From contig JAFLCR010000045.1 in NCBI GenBank assembly GCA_017302755.1, positions 1 through 12,987 of the forward strand: DNA of 12,987 bases, written 5' to 3'. Below the pieces are notes generated by a model. It saw only the letters and a program-made list of their open reading frames with translations. It ran no database searches and was not told where the DNA came from. The position numbers were made by a program, and so were the translations under genes. The DNA is from Alphaproteobacteria bacterium. Lineage in GTDB: Bacteria; Pseudomonadota; Alphaproteobacteria; Rickettsiales; JAFLCR01. Below, in pieces: positions 1 to 5,422 of the stretch. How positions within the stretch are numbered: position 1 is the stretch's first letter; every line of letters begins with the position of its first letter.

Positions 1-349
1 ATCTTATGCGTATTCCACGCGCCCCCGCGCATACGCAGACCCTTTTCAGTCAGGTACTTGCAATCTCCTTACAACCCATGTTCCGGCCTTGATGGCCTTC
101 TAAATAAAGGCGATAGATAAGCCGCACGGTGCTTGCTTCACCTTCGTGAATCGCAAGGCGCTTCTTTTTTCGACCACGAGACGCCTGGGTTTCCGTCGTC
201 ACTGCCTCATAGCCAAACGGAGGGCGGGAGCCGTTGAAATACCCCTGACGGGCATTTTCCTTCATAGCACGGGAAACGTGCTTAGAGTTTTCCTTGCTCT
301 GGTAACCATCCACCAGCGTGAAGAATTGGCGTGCCAGTTCCCCGCTGCG
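1..349 (-). pseudogene. Large serine recombinase fragment, frameshifted and lacking its catalytic domain
   Basis: The minus strand reads as the middle of a large serine recombinase, an enzyme that recombines att sites of phages and integrative elements. Similarity starts at RSGELARQFF (about 349), passes through YQSKENSKHV, AMKENARQGYFNGSRPPFGY and a basic patch (GRKKKR), and continues to KEIAS near 60. This is the end of the resolvase domain followed by the PF07508 'Recombinase' domain. The N-terminal catalytic serine domain is absent; an in-frame stop lies just upstream, near 370. At about 53-56 the frame breaks: the bases read AGTACCTGA, and one extra T would restore S-Y-L-T-E-K-G-L-R-M-R-G-G, which then runs off the window edge. 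The gene is therefore truncated at its 5' side and carries a one-base deletion, unless that base is a sequencing error. It meets the replication-gene fragment head to head. Family assignment is from remembered motifs. Confidence 0.8.
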
Positions 350-374
350 TTTTAAGCAGCGCTTTCAGTTCCCC

Positions 375-737
375 CTCGAAGCCTTTAGCCTATCTCGCGT
401 AGATGCTGCCTTCGATTACGAAATTCCGCAGATTGATTTTGATGAAGATTCTTTTGTTTCTCAAGCTGTAAAAGACAAGCAATATCGCAAGAATCGTAAG
501 GTGCAGACCTTCAATTTTGGTTCGGGCGATGTTGTGCTGCGAATCTATAACAAAAGCGCTGAAATCAGTGAAAGCAGCGGTAAAATATGGCTTCATAATC
601 TGTGGGGCGGAATTTGCGAGCATGTTTGGCGCATCGAGTGGCAGGTGCGAAAGAAGATGCTGCGAGGGCTTGGCATCATATGCCTTGAGGATTTGGCAGA
701 ACGGCAGGGCGATCTCCTGCGAAGATTGGCGGAGGAA
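375..737 (+). pseudogene. Rep_trans-type replication initiator fragment
   Basis: This is the only plus-strand remnant I trust in the window. Its translation contains SRVDAAFDYE, then VQTFNFGSGDVVLRIYNKSA, then a stretch ending WRIEWQVRKKMLRGLGI and LEDL. This pattern (an RVD..FD block, an RIY.K.AE block, and a WR.E.Q.R block) is what I know from Rep_trans/'replication initiation factor' proteins of small plasmids and filamentous phages, which nick or bind the origin. The normal N-terminal third is missing: upstream of about 375 the sequence belongs to the serine recombinase on the other strand. Beyond about 737 the open frame turns into tryptophan/arginine-rich nonsense, so the C-terminus is lost too. 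There is no credible start codon. It is most likely a relic of an integrated plasmid or phage. Family identity is fairly likely; function is surely lost. Confidence 0.6.
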
Positions 738-751
738 ACCGCATTCTGGAT

Positions 752-892
752 ATGGCGAAGATGGCGATGCAGGAATATCAGTTCTCGGTGTTTCGGCGGC
801 AATTTCTCCATGAGCTGGGAGAAAATGGGGACAGAGGCCGTCAAGGCCACCCCCAAAATGCTACGCATTTCGGGCGGAACCCCCAACCTTGA
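752..892 (+). CDS. Possible 46-residue ORF or gene tail, unrecognised
   Basis: A third plus-strand frame contains a protein-like stretch beginning MAKMAMQEYQFSVFRRQF and ending in a hydrophilic tail with RGRQGHPQNATHF and a TGA stop. It follows the Rep fragment directly but in a different frame. The balanced composition contrasts with the implausible W/R-rich translation of the neighbouring frame. A GGAGG sequence (731-735) lies 16 bases upstream of the ATG, too far to be a good ribosome binding site. The block may be the C-terminus of another decayed plasmid gene joined to rep by deletion. I do not recognise the family. Confidence 0.25.
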   Translation: MAKMAMQEYQFSVFRRQFLHELGENGDRGRQGHPQNATHFGRNPQP

Positions 893-897
893 CTGAT

Positions 898-1404
898 CTA
901 GAATTGTGCGGGTGGCGAGGAAAGGAACTGAGGCTCATTCACCAACCTGCCCTGCTGAAACAGCGTGGCGATTTCTGCCTCTGAAGGCTTCTTCCGTGAC
1001 TCAAAGCGAATCACCCGATAGCCAGCGGCGTGAAGGAACTGATCTCTCTCAGCATCCTTGGCCGCATTATGGGTTCTATCATCAAGCTCGACGATAGCGA
1101 CAATACCGAGAGTTTCTCTCGCGCATATGACGAAGTCAGCGTATTTCCTGTTGAAACGATTCCGTAGAGCAGTCTTAGAACCACTGCCCCGTGTACCCAG
1201 GATGGCTCCGAAAGCCACCTGCGGGAAAATGTGATGTTCTGGCAAGGCTCGAAGCAGCCGGTGAAAGAACTCACATTCATTGGGCGTAAGAATAGGACTG
1301 GCAACAATCTCCTGAGAATCGGCTCTGCGCTGCCTGGGCAACAGCAACACAATAGCCAGGACGGTTACGAGCAAGACGCCAATTACAATATAAGCGATTT
1401 TCAA
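898..1404 (-). CDS. Membrane-anchored DUF2726 protein
   Basis: A protein of 168 residues if started at the TTG at 1402-1404. I prefer this start because CCTCCC at 1411-1416 (GGGAGG on the minus strand) is an excellent ribosome binding site six bases away. The longer alternative from a GTG at 1455 adds 17 residues and has only a weak AAGG. Residues 2-23 form one hydrophobic helix followed by RQRR, so the rest should face the cytoplasm. The soluble part matches DUF2726 (PF10881): LTPNE, a FPQV strand, a basic RNRFNRK segment, then KYADFVIC and IVAIVELDDRTH. D90, E106 and D108 are spaced as in PD-(D/E)xK nuclease folds, so DNA binding or cleavage is possible but unproven. Its base composition is GC-rich, unlike the TIR operon upstream, and a hairpin-rich gap of nearly 290 bases separates them. 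It may be a plasmid or island accessory gene. Confidence 0.75.
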   Translation of the reverse strand: MKIAYIVIGVLLVTVLAIVLLLPRQRRADSQEIVASPILTPNECEFFHRLLRALPEHHIFPQVAFGAILGTRGSGSKTALRNRFNRKYADFVICARETLGIVAIVELDDRTHNAAKDAERDQFLHAAGYRVIRFESRKKPSEAEIATLFQQGRLVNEPQFLSSPPAQF

Positions 1405-1450
1405 GCTTAACCTCCCTATCCGGCTTGTCAGCGCATACCAGAAATCAAAT

Positions 1451-1465
1451 GTCACCCTTGGTGAC
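1451..1465. repeat. Perfect hairpin GTCACC-ctt-GGTGAC
   Basis: A six-base perfect inverted repeat with a three-base loop. It overlaps the weaker, longer start option of the DUF2726 gene and lies about 50 bases before the preferred start. It could be an operator or an mRNA hairpin. No T-run follows on either strand, so it is not a terminator. Confidence 0.45.
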
Positions 1466-1471
1466 CGGGAG

Positions 1472-1610
1472 TTAAGAACCGCCTACAGACGGCGCGACAA
1501 TCTTTGGCCGCGAGGCTTGAACATACATTGCCGCCTCCCGGTCAAAGGACAGGAAGGTCGGCATCGTGTTTCGGTTGATGCCAAATGCCGCTGTAGGATA
1601 GGGTTCTTAA
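1472..1610. repeat. Imperfect inverted repeat pair with TTAA at both ends
   Basis: The left arm (1472-1493) reads TTAAGAACC then GCCTACAGACGGC. The right arm (1587-1610), read on the other strand, gives TTAAGAACC then CTATCCTACAGCGGC. Nine terminal bases are identical and most of the inner bases match once a small insertion is allowed. The pair encloses about 93 bases. It could be a short non-autonomous element (MITE-like) with TTAA ends, a recombinase site, or an RNA stem. A second pair (TGACCGGGAG at 1462-1471 and its complement at 1535-1544) crosses it, so in RNA the two could form a pseudoknot. No target-site duplication beyond the palindromic TTAA is seen. Confidence 0.5.
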
Positions 1611-1620
1611 GCCCCAAAGC

Positions 1621-1638
1621 AAAAACCTTGCTTCAAGG
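1621..1638 (-). terminator. Possible weak Rho-independent terminator of the TIR-caspase operon
   Basis: On the minus strand CCTTG-aag-CAAGG is followed at once by TTTTT. It lies about 55 bases beyond the stop codon of the last operon gene, where a terminator would be expected. The stem has only five pairs and the loop three bases, so it would be weak. Confidence 0.45.
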
Positions 1639-1691
1639 CAAAGACTAAGAATTGGTCAATAGAATGCAAGCAAATACTTTAACAACATTCG

Positions 1692-2153
1692 CTAACGTCC
1701 CAACCGCTTATTTAGAGTTTCAAAAAAGTTTTTACTCGCAGACTTTTGCACAGCCATGCTTTCCATAAGAGGTGCAGCAAACTCCTTAATAGTCTGTGCA
1801 TATTTATCTAGATCGTTATCATTCGATAAGTATGGCCATTTTTTTAAAAATGTAGGTAATGTTGCCGGCTGTATAGCGAATGTTGCCAGTGGATAATTTC
1901 TTTCAGATGCTACACCTATTTCCCAAGGAACCCACCAAGATGCTTGGGTTGTGGTTGAAACAACCGCAATTAGATTATTGCATGTCCTCAGCTTATCTTT
2001 CAAATAGTCAGTGAGGCTAGGGCCGTCTTTTGCTTCTTCGTCTAACACATCTAGATAACAACTAATGCCGTGTTTGGCATTCAATATATTATAGACTTTT
2101 TGAGCATTGCTAGCATCTTCTTTTTTATGCGAAATAAAAGTTACCGGCTTCAT
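1692..2153 (-). CDS. TIR-domain protein (candidate NAD+-consuming sensor)
   Basis: A 153-residue protein that is essentially one classical TIR domain. TIR domains of bacterial defence cleave NAD+ or make cyclic ADP-ribose signals. Seen here: the box-1 strand TFISHKKED (residues 5-13), CYLDV (32-36), a 'LIAVVS' strand (61-66), and ASWWVPWEIGVA (71-82). In the last, S72-W73 and E78 sit where the catalytic glutamate of TIR NADases is expected. The roughly 25 residues after the domain are basic and show no second domain. The start is well supported: GGAG lies six bases upstream of the ATG. It is the third gene of the operon, 76 bases after the caspase stop. Codon use is AT-rich like its two partners. 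The role as signal producer is inferred from Thoeris systems; scaffold or effector roles are also possible. Confidence 0.85.
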   Translation of the reverse strand: MKPVTFISHKKEDASNAQKVYNILNAKHGISCYLDVLDEEAKDGPSLTDYLKDKLRTCNNLIAVVSTTTQASWWVPWEIGVASERNYPLATFAIQPATLPTFLKKWPYLSNDNDLDKYAQTIKEFAAPLMESMAVQKSASKNFFETLNKRLGR

Positions 2154-2229
2154 TATATTCTCCGATTCTCAAGATTTAGTAAGCTGCAAATAGCAGTAAC
2201 CTGCTTGATTTTCCTCTACCTAAAATGAG

Positions 2230-3207
2230 TTATATAAGGCCACGCTCCACTAAACTACGATAATGTTCCCCAAGCACTGTGAGCTTACAAGATTTGCTTT
2301 CCATCGCAGCATGCCACATATGCGGTGCATCTACTGGAATTACCAGATTCACTCGATTATATTTCTGGAGTACCGCAAACTTTCTTGTATTTTCAGGAAT
2401 AGGATCAGGAATATTCTCTGGCTTAGGAACTGATCGCTCTGGTTCAAACGTGGGGTCAAGTTGGAAATTGAAGCCTGCTGTAGGGAAAAGCTTAGTAATA
2501 AGCTGAAGATCTTCCAAACTGATGGGTGGTTGTACTTTCCGCAATGATACGAACCGCTCAACATTGGTTTTAAATACCGGCCTTTGTTGCCAAGGACCAA
2601 GAGACTGGTCTATGTGTGCATAGACACTTCCGGGTGTGATATCACCAACCAAATTTGCAGCACTTCCATTTAGAGCGTCCACAAAAAGCGTTGTAAAAAC
2701 GCCTGCTTTATTCACCTCTGTTGCATACTGATAAGCAGTAGATGCAGTAAGAATTGTCAAACCCTCCGAAAGGTCCGCATTCTGTGAAGCGGATGGGGGA
2801 GTTCCAGCTATTCCTGAATGACAGCTATCAAGTACGATGATTTTATTTCGTGCTTTTGAAGCGTTGGCTAATGTAAGCACCTCGCTTAACGAAACGCCAT
2901 CATCTCCCAAATGACATTCGGAGGAGAGAAGATAACCTCCCGTTTGTTCTATATGACCATGGCCCGAAAAGTAGAAAAGAGCTATTTCACTATCATCTGT
3001 GAATAACTCTCGGATATTTTCTTTGAGTTTTGATCGTGAAATAGCATCTTGTTGGCTTGTGGCAGTGAGTAATTTGACCCCAAAATTAACAGTGCCATCA
3101 CTGTGTCTCTCTAAAACATTTTTTACTGAATATGCGTCATTAACACACCCATGAAGAGCCGAACCATTCTTGTAGTAATCGATGCCAACAACCAACGCCT
3201 TCCTCAT
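2230..3207 (-). CDS. Caspase-like protease (peptidase C14 family) with C-terminal accessory domain
   Basis: A 325-residue protein when started at the ATG at 3205-3207, which begins MRKALVVGIDYY, the usual first strand of bacterial caspases, and has AGGA eight bases upstream. An in-frame start at 3300 would add 31 residues and overlap the preceding gene, and is less likely. The caspase fold covers about residues 1-215: ALFYFSGHGH carries the catalytic His83, KIIVLDSCHSG carries the catalytic Cys129, and ILTAST follows as in the family. A proline-rich linker (about 254-272) leads to a C-terminal domain ending with AAMESKSCKLTVLGEHYR. I remember similar tails on other bacterial caspases, and it is a candidate ligand-sensing part. 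It lies between two TIR genes, 50 bases after the first. The likely role is a protease effector that stops growth or kills the infected cell once a TIR-made nucleotide accumulates; this is inferred by analogy with type IV Thoeris. Confidence 0.88.
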   Translation of the reverse strand: MRKALVVGIDYYKNGSALHGCVNDAYSVKNVLERHSDGTVNFGVKLLTATSQQDAISRSKLKENIRELFTDDSEIALFYFSGHGHIEQTGGYLLSSECHLGDDGVSLSEVLTLANASKARNKIIVLDSCHSGIAGTPPSASQNADLSEGLTILTASTAYQYATEVNKAGVFTTLFVDALNGSAANLVGDITPGSVYAHIDQSLGPWQQRPVFKTNVERFVSLRKVQPPISLEDLQLITKLFPTAGFNFQLDPTFEPERSVPKPENIPDPIPENTRKFAVLQKYNRVNLVIPVDAPHMWHAAMESKSCKLTVLGEHYRSLVERGLI

Positions 3208-3257
3208 TTTTTTTGTCCTAAGAGGTAATAAATGTATTAGAAAATGGAGTATGCTAT

Positions 3258-3635
3258 TCAAAGTCTGGCTATAAAGTTCTTTATATTGTCCCAACTCCAA
3301 ACGTTAACGCGCCTATCTTTTATTAAATAAGGCAATGCTGGTCTATTCTCATCAATCCACATCAGCATTACAGGTATTTCTTCTTCATAAGCGCATTTTA
3401 TTTCCCAAAGCTCCCCGTCCGCTCGAGAAGTATTCTTCGAAATTAATGCTATAAATCCATCGCACCCTTTGATGCGTGAGCGGCACAATTTCTTCCATTC
3501 CTCATCCCATGGCTTACTAACGGACATATTAATAAACTCAAATGGCGATCTATCATGATTCGATTGCCCGACAAGGAAATCTCGATAGGTCTTATCTTCA
3601 ATGGCAAAGGCAATAAAAACACGTTTCTTTGCCAT
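3258..3635 (-). CDS. ThsB-like TIR protein (PF08937 / MTH538-like family)
   Basis: A 125-residue protein and the first gene of the operon. I chose the ATG at 3633-3635, giving MAKKRVFIAF, because AAGGAG sits six bases upstream; the open frame extends 18 codons further to 3689 without a better signal. The sequence follows the compact TIR-like family that includes Thoeris ThsB: a KRVFIAF strand (4-10), DFLVGQ (19-24), SPFEF (30-34), KPWDEEWKK (41-49), RSRIKGCDGFIALIS (52-66), and NTSRADGELWEIKCA (68-82) with E78 at the expected catalytic glutamate. It ends with the family-typical V-W-S-W-D-N-I. This is a different TIR family from the downstream gene. Expected activity is making an ADP-ribose-type signal from NAD+ upon phage infection. 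That activity is inferred; the fold assignment is firm. Confidence 0.87.
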   Translation of the reverse strand: MAKKRVFIAFAIEDKTYRDFLVGQSNHDRSPFEFINMSVSKPWDEEWKKLCRSRIKGCDGFIALISKNTSRADGELWEIKCAYEEEIPVMLMWIDENRPALPYLIKDRRVNVWSWDNIKNFIARL

Positions 3636-3855
3636 TTTATGCTCCTTAGACTCTATTGAAACAATAATGATTTCTTGAACTGTGTGCATGATTACTAATT
3701 TTCAAGAGCTAAAGAACAAAAAAATTAGTCATGCAGAGCCGAAGTAAATTTTACGTTGCGAATCATTTTTTTGGAAGCAATAACGGTTTCATAGATTTAT
3801 TATTAGCTTCCAGTGCCCAGCTTCATCGGGTTGGGTGCGCCATTTTTCCAAACAG
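3636..3855 (-). promoter_or_regulatory. Leader/promoter region of the TIR-caspase operon
   Basis: This AT-rich gap between the integrase stop and the first TIR gene must hold the operon promoter unless transcription reads through from the integrase. It contains an imperfect inverted repeat: GCATG-att-ACTAATTTT at 3686-3702 and AAAATTAGT-CATGC at 3721-3734, with an 18-base spacer. This looks like an operator or a 5' leader hairpin about 50-100 bases before the start. A TTGTTC/AGTAAT pair with 17-base spacing overlaps the repeat but is a poor match to a sigma-70 promoter, so I do not assign exact boxes. Confidence 0.35.
3773..3811. repeat. Inverted repeat downstream of the integrase gene
   Basis: GGAAGCAATAA (3773-3783) and TTATTAGCTTCC (3800-3811) are complementary except for one bulged base, with a 16-base loop. 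It lies about 45-80 bases after the integrase stop and at the change from GC-rich to AT-rich sequence. There is no T-tract in the integrase direction, so it is at best a poor terminator; it could be part of a recombination site. Confidence 0.4.
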
Positions 3856-4713
3856 TTAGGCTTGGGAAACAACTTCCTTCACTTCGGACTGTGCCGCAAT
3901 CGTGCCATTGGGCTCTACCAGTAGAGAATCAATGACCTGTGCCGAGGCATGGAACTGAGCCGGAGCAAGATGAGCATAACGCCTCACCATTTCCGCAGAT
4001 TCCCAGGCTCCCATCTCCTGCAACACATTCAGCGACACGCCGCTTTGCGCGAGCCAACTGGCCCAGGTATGACGCAGATCATGCCAGCGGAAGTTTTTGA
4101 TCCCTGCCCGCTCTAATGCTCCACGCCAAGCCTTCGTTCCCACCTGGCCAATAGGACGGCCCTTGTAGGAGAAGACCCGGCTCTCATGCCTTCCCTTCTG
4201 CCGCTCAAGCACAGCCAAAGCCGTGGTATTCAGCGTTACGGGAATATCTTTCCCTCCTTTGGCTTGGTCGCCATATATCCACGCACATTTACGTGCCATG
4301 TCTACCTGCGGCCATTCCAACTTGGCGACATTGCTTTGACGCAAACCAGTCGCCAGAGAGAAACGCATCATTTCCGCCAAATGCTCAGGCAATTCCTCCA
4401 AAAGTCTTGCCGCTTGCTCTGGCGTGAGCCACCTGACCCGGCGCTTCGGTTCTTTATAAAGCCGAATGACCGGAACACGCTCAATCCACTCCCATTCCAC
4501 CATTGCCCGCCTGAGTATTGCCCGTATTAAGGCCAAAACGCGGTTCACAGTGGCAGGACTGGCATTCTGGCGTTTTTCCTCAGCAATTTTTGTAACCACC
4601 TCTCGTGTTATTGAGATGAGCGTCTTGCTGCTGAGGTATGGTTTAAGCCAACGCACATGCCGCTTATCCTCTTCGTGGGATTTCTTGTGCGAAGTCTCTT
4701 GGAGCCAACGCAA
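3856..4713 (-). CDS. Tyrosine recombinase/integrase, N-terminally truncated
   Basis: A phage-type integrase that joins DNA at att sites. Counting from the TTG at 4711-4713 (285 residues), the catalytic set is present: R125 in ATGLRQSN, K152 in the beta-hairpin, H211 and R214 in WHDLRHTWAS, W237 in the position often held by His, and the nucleophile Y246 in RRYAHL. The SAM-like core-binding domain occupies residues 1 to about 85. Integrase-like sequence clearly continues upstream of the TTG in the same frame (QEFHDKLKADSWR, LGEKPQYTWDQAAL) to about 4832, then meets methyltransferase sequence and a stop at 4861-4863. No ATG, GTG or TTG exists in that extension, so the first 40 or so residues and the real start are lost. 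Any product would need the poor TTG, which has no ribosome binding site. The catalytic domain is whole, but activity is doubtful. Confidence 0.85.
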   Translation of the reverse strand: MRWLQETSHKKSHEEDKRHVRWLKPYLSSKTLISITREVVTKIAEEKRQNASPATVNRVLALIRAILRRAMVEWEWIERVPVIRLYKEPKRRVRWLTPEQAARLLEELPEHLAEMMRFSLATGLRQSNVAKLEWPQVDMARKCAWIYGDQAKGGKDIPVTLNTTALAVLERQKGRHESRVFSYKGRPIGQVGTKAWRGALERAGIKNFRWHDLRHTWASWLAQSGVSLNVLQEMGAWESAEMVRRYAHLAPAQFHASAQVIDSLLVEPNGTIAAQSEVKEVVSQA

Positions 4714-4829
4714 AGCTGCTTGATCCCAAGTGTACTGTGGCTTTTCACCAAGTTTTGAAACCCTCCACGAATCAGCTTTCAGCTTGTCGTGGAATTCCTG
4801 CGCCTGTTGTTTGCTTTGGGTTTCAGCAG

Positions 4830-4863
4830 AGCGTCTATCCTTTGCCGCACCCCATATCCGCTA
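4830..4863. other. Breakpoint joining integrase and methyltransferase genes
   Basis: On the minus strand the methyltransferase reads ADMGCGKG then TAG (stop at 4835-4837), while one frame over the integrase reads RRSAET and onward. Both proteins lose recognisable sequence at the same spot: the methyltransferase loses everything after its SAM-binding motif I and the integrase loses its N-terminus. The junction lies within about 4830-4857. It is either an attachment-site junction with the other halves outside the window, or a deletion end point. Confidence 0.6.
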
Positions 4864-5389
4864 CTTGAATGCTCGGCTGCGCGGGAAGGCGCACCATCAG
4901 CCCGCTCAGGATTTCGACGAATTTATTGATCTGGCGGAATTTCGCCTGTGCGCTGTGAAGCACCTGGCCCGATTTATCCGTGATGTTCAGGGCATGGAGA
5001 TACGGCGCTTCCGGCGCAATCCACCGCTTTTTATCACGGTCATGCGTTAGCGGCGGCGTTTCGGTATGTTTGGGGGCCGTTTTTTTCAAGGGCTTTCCCT
5101 GTTTGGCGAGGAGTTCAAAGCCCGTGGTGCTAAGCGCAGCCTCGTGAAAATCCGAAGCCAGGAAGTCCCGCAGCATGGGGAGACTCTCGCTCAGGCTATG
5201 GTTTTTGACGATGTCGCGGGTTTGGTAACGATAGGTAAAGCTCAGCTTCTCTTCGCGTTTGACCAGAATCTTGCGGATATGGATGCTTTTAAGGCCGTCC
5301 GTGGCACCCACATGCTGGCGCAGCACCAGGGCCACGAAGCTCTGATCCCGCACGCTTTGCTCAAAAGAGGATAGTATGTCTTCGCTCAT
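4835..5389 (-). CDS. Class I SAM-dependent methyltransferase, truncated after motif I
   Basis: A 184-residue N-terminal half of a methyltransferase. The first two thirds match proteins that carry an accessory N-terminal region before a Rossmann methyltransferase domain, with TGFELLAKQGK, a HDR.K.R segment, YLHALNIT, and KFRQINKFVEIL. The last recognisable motif is VADMGCGKG (176-184), the glycine-rich SAM-binding loop. A TAG follows immediately because integrase DNA takes over, so the catalytic core is missing and the product should be inactive. The ATG start at 5387-5389 has an AAGG just upstream and a TATAAT at 5423-5428. It follows the ABC-F gene with a gap of 65 bases. The substrate cannot be told; RNA or protein are both possible. 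It is effectively a pseudogene caused by the island junction. Confidence 0.75.
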   Translation of the reverse strand: MSEDILSSFEQSVRDQSFVALVLRQHVGATDGLKSIHIRKILVKREEKLSFTYRYQTRDIVKNHSLSESLPMLRDFLASDFHEAALSTTGFELLAKQGKPLKKTAPKHTETPPLTHDRDKKRWIAPEAPYLHALNITDKSGQVLHSAQAKFRQINKFVEILSGLMVRLPAQPSIQVADMGCGKG

Positions 5390-5422
5390 GGAGCCTTGGT
5401 TATAAGAGGGGCAAGCGCAAGC

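Larger units (their letters stand above)
1405..1691. other. Structured gene-poor gap between the DUF2726 gene and the TIR operon
   Basis: There is no convincing gene here. The right part (about 1612-1691) is AT-rich, like the TIR operon; the left part is GC-rich. The GC-rich part holds several inverted repeats: GTCACC/GGTGAC at 1451-1465; TGACCGGGAG at 1462-1471 with its perfect complement at 1535-1544; a GGCATC/GATGCC hairpin at about 1560-1582; and a longer pair at 1472-1493 and 1587-1610. A 30-codon minus-strand ORF (1472-1564) also fits but has no ribosome binding site. The change in composition near 1612 may mark the left edge of the defence cargo. Confidence 0.6.

Noticed and set aside
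6..37. Palindrome TGCGTAT...ATACGCA at the left edge
   Set aside because: It falls within the recombinase-coding stretch (GLRMRGG region) and is explained by those codons; no further site features were seen.
2230..3300. Longer start (3300) for the caspase gene
   Set aside because: It would overlap the preceding TIR gene, and the fold begins with MRKALVVGIDYY at 3207, which has its own ribosome binding site.
1692..3635. CBASS, Pycsar or type III CRISPR (caspase-containing) reading of the operon
   Set aside because: No cyclase, CRISPR repeats or Cas7-11-like gene is present. The only possible signal makers are the TIR proteins.
3258..3689. Longer start (3689) for the ThsB-like gene
   Set aside because: The extra 18 residues do not belong to the TIR fold, overlap the leader palindrome, and the ATG at 3635 has a near-perfect ribosome binding site.
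3773..3811. Insertion sequence ends around the AT-rich block
   Set aside because: The repeats near 1610 and 3800 are unrelated in sequence, no transposase is encoded between them, and no flanking direct repeat was found by eye.
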